Source: Akkermansiaceae bacterium
Lineage (GTDB): Bacteria > Verrucomicrobiota > Verrucomicrobiia > Verrucomicrobiales > DEV007
Assembly (NCBI GenBank): GCA_024233005.1
Contig: JACKQE010000002.1
Span: 496,001-560,000, forward strand
Length of the DNA: 64,000 bases
Reading direction: 5' to 3'
Both the position numbers and the translations under genes were made by a program. Below are positions 7,947-17,224 of this stretch, one piece after another. Numbering within the stretch: the stretch's first letter is position 1; every line of letters starts with the position of its first letter. The notes below the pieces were generated by a model that had not been told where the DNA came from, searched no databases, and saw nothing but the letters and a program-made list of their open reading frames with translations.

Positions 7947-10151
7947 ATGAAAAGCCAAAAGAAACACAAGATACTCGCGGGTGTCATGGCCGTCGTGGCC
8001 TTGGCCGCCGGGATAGTCCAGGCGGAGTCCCGGACGTGGACCGCTGTTGACGGTCGAACGGTGACCGCCGAATTTGGAGGAATCTCCGGTTCCGGTGCCA
8101 ACATGAATGTCATGTTGAACATTCCCGGGAAAGGCGCCATTCCCTTCCCCCTCTCGAAACTCAGCGAAGCTGACAAAAAATGGGTCACGGACAACCTGAA
8201 ATCCGCACCCAAGGACGCCCGTTCCATGGCCGCCGAAATCGACCGGCTTGTTCTCGCCAAAATGAAGGAATCTTATGCGGGACTCCAGAAGGAGTTGGCT
8301 GAATTGCCGGCCAAGCAAATGGACGCCAAGGACAAGGCCAAGCGCGCCGAAGAGCTCAAGACAGAGTTGGAAATGTGCGTTCCCAATCCCAAAACGAATG
8401 ACTTCCAGTTCGTCCGCCGGGTCTATCTGGACATTGCCGGACGCATTCCGACGTTTGACGAAGCCACGGAATTCCTTGCCACCAGTGGGGCCGACAAGCG
8501 TTCCAAGTTGATCCGCAAGCTCCTCGATTCGGAAGGGTATGCGATGCACATGTTCAATTATTACTCCGATCTGCTCCGTATTCGCGATGGTCTGACCATG
8601 GGTGGGGGGAATGGCGGCCTTCGCGCCGATCCTTACATCGAGTGGGTCAAAGATTGTGCCCGTCAAGACAAGCCTTTCAATGCCATGGTCAAAGAAATGA
8701 TCATGGCCGAGGGTACCATCTGGGACAATCCAGCCTCTGGCTATCTGGTCACGGATGATGGTCAACCGCTTTGCTCGGTTTCCAACACCTTCACCGTGTT
8801 TCTGGGCACGGAGATCACCTGCGCCCAGTGCCATGACCATCCGTTTGAGGAAGTCTATCAAATGGACTACTACAAAATGGCTTCCTTCATGGGCAACGTG
8901 CGAACCCGAGGGGGTGGCGACAACATGATGGGGGCTTCCCGCAAGGATCTTCGTTCCGAGCAACAGCGTCTTAACCAGCTCCTGAAGGACGGAGGCAAGC
9001 TTGGTCCGAATCAAAATCAGGACCAGCAACTGGGCCAAATTTTTGGGGCTCACAGTTACGCTGTCGGCACGGTGGGCGCGAATGATGTCAAGCTTCCCCA
9101 TGATTACAAGTATGACGACGGAGAGCCTCTCCAGCAGGTAAAGCCGGCCGCTTATTTTGGTGATCCGGTCAATTTGGAAAAATATGCCTCTCCGCGGGAA
9201 GCCTATGCTGAGTGGATGACTTCCAAGACCAATCCCCGTTTCACCATTAATTTGGTCAACCGACTCTGGAAACGGGTCTTCGGGATGGCCCAGATCGAGC
9301 CGGTCTACAACATTCCTGGCAATCTGGCCGGTCAGGCAGAAAACTACGACCTTCTGGTCTATCTGGAAGGAATGATGAAGGATCTTGACTACAAAATTAA
9401 AGATTTCCTTGAAGTGCTTTACAACTCTGAGACGTATCAACGTGAAGCGGAAACACTTTCCCCATCCTTGGTTCAAATCGACAATGGAACCTACCACTTC
9501 CCAGGCCCCGTCCTTCGTCGGATGTCTGCGGAGCAGCTTTGGGACAGCTTGGTCACTCTGACCACTTCCGACCCTGAAGGTGCCCTGCGCCGTGGTGGGG
9601 AGAAATACAAAGAGTTGATGAACATGGACACGTCCGCACTGACGACCGCCGATCAGGTTGAGCAGTATAAAAAGGATGTCTACGGAATTGGTGGAGCGAT
9701 GGCTTCCGACTCCCAGATGGATACCAACATTGGTGGTGTCCAGATGATCCGGGCTTCTGAAATGCGGTTGCCCCAGGCGCCCAGCCATTTCATGCGCATG
9801 TTTGGCCAGTCTGACAAGCAGCTCATTGAAAACCAGTACTATGGTGGTTCCTCGCCTCAGGTCATGGCGCTCCTCAATGGCTCTATCACCAACAAAGTGC
9901 TGACCAACAAGGATGCCTACTTGATCAAAACCATTGCCGAGTCCAAAAAGGGCGGCAAGGGCGACAAGGTGGACAAAATCTTCCTGAGTATTTTGGGACG
10001 TTATCCCCAGGGCTCTGAAAAGAGTGCCGCTTCTTCCGGTCTCCGGACCAAATTGGAAGACGGCCAGACCAAAGAAATGGCTGAAGTGGACGCCCTGGGT
10101 GATGTCATCTGGGCTCTCGTCAACACTCGCGAGTTCCTCTTCATCCAATGA
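7947..10151 (+). CDS. DUF1549/DUF1553 secreted protein with SHD1-like N-terminus
   Basis: 734 residues. A signal peptide (residues 8-26, ending VQA) is followed by an SHD1-like module (WTAVDGRTVTAEFGG, about 30-85), a charged linker, then DUF1549 (about 135-340; RRVYLDIAGRIPTFDEA) and DUF1553 (about 410-710; NLVNRLWKRVFG). A CAQCHDHPF motif at residues 292-300 is a CxxCH heme c site, a normal part of this family. There is no PSCyt1 cytochrome module, unlike the 36267-39257 paralogue. These proteins occur almost always beside DUF1501 genes, as here (63-base gap). The biochemical function is unknown; surface electron transfer or polymer breakdown has been proposed for related families. Confidence 0.9.
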   Translation: MKSQKKHKILAGVMAVVALAAGIVQAESRTWTAVDGRTVTAEFGGISGSGANMNVMLNIPGKGAIPFPLSKLSEADKKWVTDNLKSAPKDARSMAAEIDRLVLAKMKESYAGLQKELAELPAKQMDAKDKAKRAEELKTELEMCVPNPKTNDFQFVRRVYLDIAGRIPTFDEATEFLATSGADKRSKLIRKLLDSEGYAMHMFNYYSDLLRIRDGLTMGGGNGGLRADPYIEWVKDCARQDKPFNAMVKEMIMAEGTIWDNPASGYLVTDDGQPLCSVSNTFTVFLGTEITCAQCHDHPFEEVYQMDYYKMASFMGNVRTRGGGDNMMGASRKDLRSEQQRLNQLLKDGGKLGPNQNQDQQLGQIFGAHSYAVGTVGANDVKLPHDYKYDDGEPLQQVKPAAYFGDPVNLEKYASPREAYAEWMTSKTNPRFTINLVNRLWKRVFGMAQIEPVYNIPGNLAGQAENYDLLVYLEGMMKDLDYKIKDFLEVLYNSETYQREAETLSPSLVQIDNGTYHFPGPVLRRMSAEQLWDSLVTLTTSDPEGALRRGGEKYKELMNMDTSALTTADQVEQYKKDVYGIGGAMASDSQMDTNIGGVQMIRASEMRLPQAPSHFMRMFGQSDKQLIENQYYGGSSPQVMALLNGSITNKVLTNKDAYLIKTIAESKKGGKGDKVDKIFLSILGRYPQGSEKSAASSGLRTKLEDGQTKEMAEVDALGDVIWALVNTREFLFIQ

Positions 10152-10214
10152 TCCACTGAATCTGATTCCTCAACTATTCCACCAGTCCGACAACCCACAT
10201 AAAACAAGAGACCT

Positions 10215-11534
10215 ATGAAAGACCAACTGATGAAACTCGATCCGCTTTCCCGGCGGACATTCGTCGAAAAGGTGGCCAAGACCGCGCTTGGAGTTTCCAT
10301 CATTCCTGTGATGGGCTCTGACAAGGTGTTTGGCGCCACCGGCGGCAAAGCAAAGCATTGTATCTACCTCTACATGAGTGGTGGTATGACTCACATCGAC
10401 ACTTTCGACCCGAAACCGGGCACGGAAACCGGTGGTAAGACGGAAGCGGTGAAGACCTCGGTTCCAGGGATTTCCCTGGGCCAATATCTTCCCGGTTTGG
10501 CCGAGCGTATGAAAGACATCGCTGTCGTTCGCACCCTGACCCAGAAAACGGCTGACCACCGTGGCGCCAGCTACTGGATGCACACCAGCTACCAGCCTCG
10601 GGCCACTATCATCCATCCGACCCTTGGTCCTTGGGCGCAAAAGCTTCTTGGAAAGTCCCATGAAACCCTGCCTTCCTCCGTTCAGATCGGCGGCGGCGGC
10701 GGTGGCCCGGGCTCCGGTTTCTTCGGTCCTGAACTTTCCCCGCTTCCCATCGGTTCCGCTGAGAGTGGCGTGCAGGACTCCAAGGCGGTCGTCGACGAGA
10801 AATCCTTCGATAAGCGTCTGAAAATGATGCAAACCTTCGACTCGGGTTTTGAGAACAAGTTCAAGAACGACGACGTCAAGGCTTACACCCAGTTCTATGA
10901 CGAAACCTTGAAATTGATGAAGTCCACCGATCTGGATGTCTTCGACTTGTCGAAAGACCCCAAGGTTTCCGAACGGACCACCAAGTACGGCAACAACGGT
11001 TTCGGCAAGGGCCTGATGCTTGCGAAAAACCTCGTTAAATCCGGCGTTCGCTTCGTTGAAGTCGATCTCGGTGGCTGGGACATGCACAATGACCTTTGGA
11101 ATACGACCACGATCGGAGCCCGCGGTAACACTCTCGATACGGCGGTGAGCGCCTTGATCGACGAGTTGAAGGCCGACGGTCTTTTCGAAGAAACCCTCAT
11201 CGTACTCACCACGGAATTCGGTCGTACTCCGAACATCAACTCCAATGGTGGTCGTGACCACTATCCTCGTACCTTCTCCGGCCTTCTTGCCGGCGGTGGC
11301 ATCGTGGGTGGTCAGGTCTACGGTAAAACTGACGCCAAAGGCATCGCGGTCGAGGAAAATCCGGTCGAACCGAAAGATTTCAACGCTACCATCGCCACCG
11401 CGCTGGGTCTGCCGTTGGACAAGATCGTGTTCTCCCCCTCCGGTCGTCCGTTCATGGTTGCCGGCCACAAGGAAGATCCCGCCACCAAGAAGATCATTCC
11501 CGAAGGCAAGGTGCTTCCTGGTCTCCTCAGCTGA
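10215..11534 (+). CDS. DUF1501 protein, Tat-exported, alkaline-phosphatase-superfamily fold
   Basis: 439 residues. The twin-arginine signal SRRTFVEKVAKTALG lies near residue 13, so export as a folded protein is likely. The conserved blocks of DUF1501 are present: IYLYMSGGMTHIDTFDPKPG, GVRFVEVDLGGWDMHND and LTTEFGRTPNINSNGGRDHY. DUF1501 belongs to the alkaline phosphatase/sulfatase superfamily, but its reaction is unknown. It follows the DUF1549/1553 gene and ends before a strong terminator, so the pair forms the end of a transcription unit. Confidence 0.9.
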   Translation: MKDQLMKLDPLSRRTFVEKVAKTALGVSIIPVMGSDKVFGATGGKAKHCIYLYMSGGMTHIDTFDPKPGTETGGKTEAVKTSVPGISLGQYLPGLAERMKDIAVVRTLTQKTADHRGASYWMHTSYQPRATIIHPTLGPWAQKLLGKSHETLPSSVQIGGGGGGPGSGFFGPELSPLPIGSAESGVQDSKAVVDEKSFDKRLKMMQTFDSGFENKFKNDDVKAYTQFYDETLKLMKSTDLDVFDLSKDPKVSERTTKYGNNGFGKGLMLAKNLVKSGVRFVEVDLGGWDMHNDLWNTTTIGARGNTLDTAVSALIDELKADGLFEETLIVLTTEFGRTPNINSNGGRDHYPRTFSGLLAGGGIVGGQVYGKTDAKGIAVEENPVEPKDFNATIATALGLPLDKIVFSPSGRPFMVAGHKEDPATKKIIPEGKVLPGLLS

Positions 11535-11562
11535 GGCGCTCCGGTTTGCTAGTTCATACACG

Positions 11563-11593
11563 AAAACCCGGGGGCGTTGCTCCCGGGTTTTTT
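11563..11593 (+). terminator. Rho-independent terminator after the DUF1501 gene
   Basis: Ten-base stem AAAACCCGGG (11563-11572) pairing with CCCGGGTTTT (11582-11591), a nine-base loop, and a run of six T at 11588-11593. It lies 28 bases after the DUF1501 stop. Confidence 0.85.
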
Positions 11594-11674
11594 GTGTACT
11601 GGGGTGCAGGTAGGAGCGGGAATCCCCAGCGTTGTCAAGCCCGGACCTATGGTTTCACCGGTTGAAAACCCACG

Positions 11675-13225
11675 GTGGCTCCGCATAGTGATTCTGTCGT
11701 GGTATCGCCAACTTCCTCCAATAGCCTGCCTTCTTGGTGGAGGCGCTTCTCATCCTTGTGGAAGGTGGATGGCTCTGCCTGGTTCATCCTGCAATCGTGG
11801 GGAGCGCGATGGCTTCCCGGATGGTTGGAACCGGTCTTTGTCGCCGGTTACGTCAGCCTCTTCTTTTTCCTTTGTGCGGCCCCCCGAAACGCCGTCCGCC
11901 ACAACTTGGCTGCGCTTTTTCCAAGCGATGGCCGGATCAGGCTGACCTTGAGGGCCTGGTTGGTTTTCCTTCGGTTTGGGGCCACTGCCACCGAAGCGAT
12001 GCAGTGCCGCCTGGGGAGAAATCTCGTGGATTGGGAGATTTCCGGGAGAGTTCATTTTGAAGAAATTGTGGCCTCACCAACGGGGTGCATTCTGCTGACA
12101 GCCCACATGGGAAGCTCCGATGTCGCGGCCACCGCGTTTGCCGGACGTTTTCCAAGACGTTTGACGGCCGTCAGGGCTCCTGTGCGACACGTTTCCACTC
12201 AGCGTGAGATGCACCGCCAATTGGTGGCCAATGCCTCCTCGACCTTTGAAGTGATTTACAATGCGCATGAGTTTGTGGGCGTTGAGTTGGTGCAGCGTCT
12301 TGCCGCAGGAGAAGCTGTGGCTTTGCAGGGTGATCGGGTGTTGTTCGATGTCGCCTCGATGGAGGTCGTTCGGAATGGGCTGGGGCTCATTCTTCCGAAA
12401 GGGCCTTTCGCGCTTGCTCTGGCGACTGGAGTCCCCATTTTTCCGTTGTTTGTGGTTCGCCTCGGGCGGCGTTGCTACCGGGTGGAAGTGGGGGCCCCGT
12501 TTTTCTGTGAAGGCCGACGGGAGGAACGCGCGGTGGCTATGAAGCAGGCCGCTGCCCACTGGTTCGACCTGTTGGTCGCCCAGGCCCGACGCCATTGGGA
12601 TCAGTGGTTTATTTTTGAGCCCGCCCTCAAGCGAATCTCTTCAAATTTGGAGGAGACTCCAGTGATGCTGCTGCCCGCTGAAATCGTGCCGGAATCCCCC
12701 GATCGTTGCGCCACTTCCTTGGCGTGGTTGCTCCTGAAACTCCGACCGGTCGCTGTCTCAGGGGATACCAACGATGATCGCCGTCTGGTTTTTCGGCTTC
12801 TTCAATCTGGACAGAATGCCTGGGAAAACACCCTGATTTGCCTGCTGGTCTGCGGCACCATCTGGGCGCTGCTCACGGCGTTTTTGTGTGAGATCCGGGG
12901 ATGGTCTCTGATACCCGCTTTGTTCGCTGGGATTCCGGGAATGGTGGGATGCCTCCATGGAGCTTTTTTCGCCGGTTCGGTTCCGGTCGCTGCCGCCGGT
13001 TTCCTTGGTCTGAAATCACGGGATCCATCGCGCTGGGTGGGTGTTTTGATCCTTGCCGGTATTACTGCTGCAGCCTTTCTGTCCTGGATTCAGGGGGGGG
13101 GTTGGCTCAAATTGGCCGCAAGCCCTTGGCTGGGGATTTTTGGTCTTAATGTGATCGCCACCGGCATTCGAACCGTCTCAGATCTTCTCGAAACCCTTGC
13201 GGGGAAAGGACCGGAACGATCATGA
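11675..13225 (+). CDS. LpxL/HtrB-type lipid acyltransferase with C-terminal membrane domain
   Basis: 516 residues from GTG 11675; no strong ribosome site, so the exact start is uncertain. Residues 50-70 form a membrane anchor (FVAGYVSLFFFLCAAP). The lysophospholipid acyltransferase domain spans about 75-330, with the HX4D catalytic motif AHMGSSD (His144, Asp149). The C-terminal part, beyond about 375, adds four or so hydrophobic segments (ICLLVCGTIWALL, VLILAGITAAAFL), which plain LpxL proteins lack. It should transfer an acyl chain to a lipid or glycolipid at the inner membrane. The stop overlaps the next gene's start as ATGA, so it is coupled to the deacetylase. Confidence 0.8.
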   Translation: MAPHSDSVVVSPTSSNSLPSWWRRFSSLWKVDGSAWFILQSWGARWLPGWLEPVFVAGYVSLFFFLCAAPRNAVRHNLAALFPSDGRIRLTLRAWLVFLRFGATATEAMQCRLGRNLVDWEISGRVHFEEIVASPTGCILLTAHMGSSDVAATAFAGRFPRRLTAVRAPVRHVSTQREMHRQLVANASSTFEVIYNAHEFVGVELVQRLAAGEAVALQGDRVLFDVASMEVVRNGLGLILPKGPFALALATGVPIFPLFVVRLGRRCYRVEVGAPFFCEGRREERAVAMKQAAAHWFDLLVAQARRHWDQWFIFEPALKRISSNLEETPVMLLPAEIVPESPDRCATSLAWLLLKLRPVAVSGDTNDDRRLVFRLLQSGQNAWENTLICLLVCGTIWALLTAFLCEIRGWSLIPALFAGIPGMVGCLHGAFFAGSVPVAAAGFLGLKSRDPSRWVGVLILAGITAAAFLSWIQGGGWLKLAASPWLGIFGLNVIATGIRTVSDLLETLAGKGPERS

Positions 13226-14022
13226 TATCAAACCCCCGGCACAGGCTAATGGGAGGATTGATTCTGGGGGCACTGGGTCTTGCCATACTCTGGGGGCGGG
13301 GCCACTTTTGGTGGGGACTTCTTGCATTTTTTCCCGCCCACGCCGCTTTGCTCTGGGCGGGGTTGGTGCCGGCCTGCCAGTGGCTGGGGAGGGTCGTGAC
13401 CTCCTTTCGCGTCTCTGACGGCGAGCGTTTTGTCTGGCTGACGATTGATGACGGGCCTGAGCCAGGAGAAACCGAAGCTGTGCTGGACCTTCTTCGGGCG
13501 CACAGGGCTCGCGCCACTTTCTTTGTCATCGGTCAGAAAGCCGCCCGCCATCCCCATCTCATCCGCCGCATTCTTGCGGAGGGACATCTGCTGGGCAATC
13601 ACACCCAATCCCATCCCGAAAAGTGGTTCTGGACGCTGCCGGGGAAGCGGGTGGCCCGGGAACTCGATGAATGCACCGGGACTCTCTTGCAGATTACCGG
13701 ATCAACTCCGGAAATTTTCCGCAGTCCCGTGGGAATGAAGCCTCCCTCTTTGACGCCGCTGTTGAATACCCGCGGATTGACCCTTGTCGGGTGGACCGTC
13801 CGCGGATTTGATGGGGTTTCCCAACCTTTGGGCCGAGTTCTGCAGCGCCTGAAAACCGGTGCCCGGCCCGGAGCCATTCTTCTCCTGCATGAGGGTAGGG
13901 GACATGCCCCGGCGCTCTTGGCCGAGTTCCTGCCTTGGCTGGACCAGGAAGGTTACCAATGCATCATTCCCGAGCCGACCCGTTGGCTTCCGGCCGACGG
14001 AATACCAGCAGTTGGTTGTTGA
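13222..14022 (+). CDS. NodB-type polysaccharide deacetylase, membrane anchored
   Basis: 266 residues. Two N-terminal hydrophobic segments (GGLILGALGLAILWG and LLAFFPAHAALLWAG) anchor the protein. The NodB domain starts near residue 70 with TIDDGPEPGETE (Asp76, Asp77) and has the metal motif NHTQSH (His127, His131), followed by RSPVGMKPPS and LLLHEG. All metal-dependent deacetylase motifs are present. Likely substrate is an N- or O-acetyl group on an envelope glycan or glycolipid. Coupled to the acyltransferase by a four-base overlap; its last 59 bases overlap the end of the opposite-strand glycosyltransferase gene. Confidence 0.88.
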   Translation: MISNPRHRLMGGLILGALGLAILWGRGHFWWGLLAFFPAHAALLWAGLVPACQWLGRVVTSFRVSDGERFVWLTIDDGPEPGETEAVLDLLRAHRARATFFVIGQKAARHPHLIRRILAEGHLLGNHTQSHPEKWFWTLPGKRVARELDECTGTLLQITGSTPEIFRSPVGMKPPSLTPLLNTRGLTLVGWTVRGFDGVSQPLGRVLQRLKTGARPGAILLLHEGRGHAPALLAEFLPWLDQEGYQCIIPEPTRWLPADGIPAVGC

Positions 14023-15454
14023 AAGGCGTCAGTCCCCACAACGGCTCAGCCAGACCGGTCAGCCCCTCCCGGGCGAGGAGACTCCTCATCCCTGCCTCCA
14101 AGGGGTAATGGACTGGAGCCGAGGGCATCCACCGAGTGCCTAATGCGAACCAATCGGCCGCGATAGTGAGGAGATACCTCCAGGTCCCATCGTCTAAGCA
14201 GGCGCGGATGACGAAGATCCCGCCCGGAGCCACACGGCGGGCGAGATCTCGCAGCAGTGCTTCCTGCTCGGGGAGATGCAGGAATTGGAGAAAGTCCAGC
14301 AGCGCCACATTCCCGCAAAAATTTGGCACCGTATTGCGGGCATCCCCTGAGATGAATTCGACCCCGGTCTCCCGTCTCTGAGCGGAGGCCGCCCGCGCGG
14401 CGCGGATTTTGTCTTCGTCCAGATCGACTCCCGTGATCGGCATGGACCTGCCGCGGGCCCGTAAATAACCCGCCAGGAGTCCGAGCCCGCATCCGACATC
14501 GAGGAGTGGCAGTTCATTCTCCATCAACACTTGGTGGATACCTTCATACAGAGGATCGGTGTCCAGTTTTCCACGGGAGTAGTGGCGGTAGAGCGGTTTG
14601 ACAAAACTGCGTGACAGAGCCTTCGAGGTGCTGGAAGGCGCGGGCTGTGGTGGGGTGGTGTCACCAGGAGCCGCATCGCTGAGCGCGCGAGCCAAGCGCC
14701 GTGCCAGAAGCCATGGCAGGCGTAGGAGAGTTTCCGGGAGGAGGCGGGAGTACATCCAAACCAGTCGGATATTGTCCCGCACATAGTGGAAATGGGAGAT
14801 GCCACCCTCTTCAGCCGGAACGTAACGCACTGGTGTGTCCACATTTCGGGCCGGTAGTCCTGCCCAGCTCAGGCGCACGCAGATTTCCCCATCGAAATCA
14901 TAGCGTCTGGCCCAACGGGTGCTTTCCAGTGTTCTTAAGAAGGCTGGCAACGGGTAGGCCCGCATTCCGAAGAGACAGTCTTTCATGCCGCCTCCCAAGG
15001 TGAAAAGAATGGTCCAGAAGTTTGAAAGACGTCGCCCATAGATTCGAATCAATGGTGCAGAGTCATCAAAAACCGGTTTGCCGAGGATCATGGCCCCGGG
15101 GTGCATCCGAGACTCTTCTATGTAATGCGGAAGGTAATCTGCCGGATGTTGGGCATCCCCGTCCATTGTCAGGAGGTGGGTGAAGCCGGCGGCAAATGCT
15201 TTCGTGGCGCCGTGAAGCAGTGCGGCGCCTTTCCCACCGTTCTTTGGCAAACGAAACACCCGCAGTCCGGAGGCTGGTGCAGGGATGCTTTCCAGGTCGG
15301 AGTCACTCCCGTCGGTGCTCCCGTCGATGATTACCCAGACCGGTTGGTGGTGGTTCAGAGCCTGCTTCACGGTTTCCCGGAGCAAAGTCCCCGAATTATA
15401 GGAGGGGATCAGCAGCACATGGGTCTTTGAGATCGCTGGGGGGCCTGCGGGCAT
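13964..15454 (-). CDS. family 2 glycosyltransferase fused to SAM-dependent methyltransferase
   Basis: 496 residues from ATG 15454; a further in-frame ATG at 15595 would add 47 non-conserved residues. Residues 10-230 are a GT-A family 2 domain: LLIPSYNSG, IIDGSTDGSDSD, KNGGKGAALLHG and the metal motif MDGDAQHPADY (Asp98, Asp100). Residues from about 290 form a class I methyltransferase: LPLLDVGCGLGLLAGYL, ITGVDLDEDKI, ISGDA. The linker contains a hydrophobic patch around RLVWMYSRLLPETLLRLPWLL. The fusion suggests one enzyme that glycosylates and methylates the same acceptor. It faces the acyltransferase and deacetylase genes, which hints at a shared lipid-linked product; that link is inference. 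Confidence 0.85.
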   Translation of the reverse strand: MPAGPPAISKTHVLLIPSYNSGTLLRETVKQALNHHQPVWVIIDGSTDGSDSDLESIPAPASGLRVFRLPKNGGKGAALLHGATKAFAAGFTHLLTMDGDAQHPADYLPHYIEESRMHPGAMILGKPVFDDSAPLIRIYGRRLSNFWTILFTLGGGMKDCLFGMRAYPLPAFLRTLESTRWARRYDFDGEICVRLSWAGLPARNVDTPVRYVPAEEGGISHFHYVRDNIRLVWMYSRLLPETLLRLPWLLARRLARALSDAAPGDTTPPQPAPSSTSKALSRSFVKPLYRHYSRGKLDTDPLYEGIHQVLMENELPLLDVGCGLGLLAGYLRARGRSMPITGVDLDEDKIRAARAASAQRRETGVEFISGDARNTVPNFCGNVALLDFLQFLHLPEQEALLRDLARRVAPGGIFVIRACLDDGTWRYLLTIAADWFALGTRWMPSAPVHYPLEAGMRSLLAREGLTGLAEPLWGLTPFNNQLLVFRRPEANGSARE

Positions 15455-15615
15455 TCGGGGAGAAGAGGGGGCTGCATTTTCCCCGCATCCCGCCTGTGGC
15501 GCAACCCAAAGCGCTGCCTTCCGCTCCGGACGGGGCAGGACGGTTCGGAGAAACGAAATTTCAGGTGCCTCCCTTCCTGTTCGCACTGGAGCCATTTCCG
15601 TGTAGCATTCCCTGC

Positions 15616-17187
15616 ATGAAATGCGTTTTGACCTCCTTCGCTCTGCTCTTCCTTGGGGCGGCCATGCTGTCCGCTGCCGAAGGAAAACCCCGGCCGAACA
15701 TTCTTTTTGCCATAGCGGATGATTGGGGTGCCCACGCCAGTGCCTATGGAACGCCATGGATCCAGACTCCGAACTTTGACCGCGTGGCGCGAGAAGGACT
15801 GCTCTTCAACCGGGTTTACACCCCCAACGCAAAATGCGCGCCCTCCAGGGCCTGCATCCTGACCGGGCGGAATTCCTGGCAGCTCAAGGAAGCGGCCAAC
15901 CACATTTGCTATTTCCCCGCGGAATTCAAAGGTTGGGGGGAAGCCTTGGCCGGGCATGGTTGGTTTGTCGGACACACTTTGAAAGGCTGGGGACCGGGGG
16001 TGGCGCTCGACGCCTCGGGCAAGCCGCGGCTCATGACCGGCATGGCATTCAACAAGCGCAAGGCCACTCCCCCGACCCCGGAAATCAGCAACAACGATTA
16101 CGCCGCCAATTTCACCGACTTTCTCGATGCCGCTCCCGATGGCAAGCCTTGGTGTTTTTGGTATGGCAGCATCGAGCCGCACCGAGGATACGAATTTGGT
16201 TCCGGGGTGGCCAAGGGGGGCAAAAAGCTTTCCGACATCGATCACGTGCCTGAATGCTGGCCGGACAATGACATCGTGCGCAACGACATGCTCGACTATG
16301 CCTTCGAGGCCGAGCATTTCGACCGGCATCTCGGCCGGATGCTTGAGGAACTGGAGCGCCGGGGATTGTTGGACAATACGTTGGTCATCGTCACCGCCGA
16401 CCATGGAATGCCCTTTCCGAGGAGCAAAGGCAATGCGGGAGTCATGGCCAACCATGTTCCGTTTGCCGCGATGTGGAAGGCGGGCATCACCCGGCCGGGG
16501 CGCGTCATCGACGACCACGTCAGCTTCATCGATCTCGCCCCCACCTTCATCGAACTGGCAGGGATCGAGTGGTCCGACACCGGCATGGCAGAGTCGCCCG
16601 GACACAGTCTGACGGACATTTTTTACTCCAGCAAATCTGGCCAGGTCAATCCGGCCCGTGACCATGTTCTGGTCGGCAAGGAACGGACCGACATCGGGAG
16701 ACCCCACGATTGGGGATATCCCATCCGCGGGATCATCCGCGATGGCGAGGTCCTGGTGGAGAATTTTGAACCCACCCGCTGGCCTGCCGGAAATCCTGAG
16801 ACCGGGTATTTGGATTGCGATGGAGGCGCCACCAAGACCTTCATCCTCGAGGCTCACCGCAAGGATCCTGCAGATCCCTATTGGGCGGCCTGCTTCGGGC
16901 TGCGGCCCGACCTCGAATTCTACGACACCCGGAAAGATCCCGATTCAGTCAAAAACCTGGCCTCCGATCCTGCGCAGGAAGAACGAATGACCCCATTGCG
17001 TCAGCAACTGCACGAGGAGCTCAAAGCTCAGGGTGATCCCCGGATGCTCGGTCAGGGGGCGGTCTTCGACCAGTACGAGCATGCTTCCAAAGCCAATGTG
17101 GGCTTTTACGAGAAGTTCCTGCGGGGTGAGAAGATGAACACCAACTGGGTCAACCCGACCGATTTCGAACCCCCCCCCGCGCCATGA
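15616..17187 (+). CDS. secreted Cys-type sulfatase, heparan N-sulfatase-like
   Basis: 523 residues from ATG 15616, chosen because the signal peptide (LTSFALLFLGAAMLSAAEG) starts there. Metal motif IADDWGAH (Asp35, Asp36), formylglycine signature CAPSRACILTG with Cys74, and VTADHGMPFPRSKG later in the chain. The HGMPFPRSK segment and overall pattern resemble sulfamidase/heparan N-sulfatase relatives more than arylsulfatase A types, so an N-sulfated or glycan substrate is plausible. The gene is divergent from the glycosyltransferase gene (161-base gap) and followed by an EamA permease 37 bases downstream. Confidence 0.88.
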   Translation: MKCVLTSFALLFLGAAMLSAAEGKPRPNILFAIADDWGAHASAYGTPWIQTPNFDRVAREGLLFNRVYTPNAKCAPSRACILTGRNSWQLKEAANHICYFPAEFKGWGEALAGHGWFVGHTLKGWGPGVALDASGKPRLMTGMAFNKRKATPPTPEISNNDYAANFTDFLDAAPDGKPWCFWYGSIEPHRGYEFGSGVAKGGKKLSDIDHVPECWPDNDIVRNDMLDYAFEAEHFDRHLGRMLEELERRGLLDNTLVIVTADHGMPFPRSKGNAGVMANHVPFAAMWKAGITRPGRVIDDHVSFIDLAPTFIELAGIEWSDTGMAESPGHSLTDIFYSSKSGQVNPARDHVLVGKERTDIGRPHDWGYPIRGIIRDGEVLVENFEPTRWPAGNPETGYLDCDGGATKTFILEAHRKDPADPYWAACFGLRPDLEFYDTRKDPDSVKNLASDPAQEERMTPLRQQLHEELKAQGDPRMLGQGAVFDQYEHASKANVGFYEKFLRGEKMNTNWVNPTDFEPPPAP

Positions 17188-17224
17188 TGTTGCGGTTCCG
17201 GCTCATCGTCCCACCCTCCCCAGC

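Noticed and set aside
7806..10148. 780-codon open frame on the minus strand, almost exactly opposite the DUF1549/1553 gene
   Set aside because: The plus-strand protein has a signal peptide, CxxCH motif and family blocks; the minus translation shows none and mirrors codon bias.
10170..11561. 463-codon minus-strand frame opposite the DUF1501 gene
   Set aside because: Shadow of a strongly supported gene; no recognisable protein features.
11675..15454. Aryl polyene or flexirubin biosynthetic cluster
   Set aside because: Only the lipid- and glycan-modifying enzyme types are present; no ketosynthase, dehydratase, acyl carrier or ammonia-lyase gene lies nearby.
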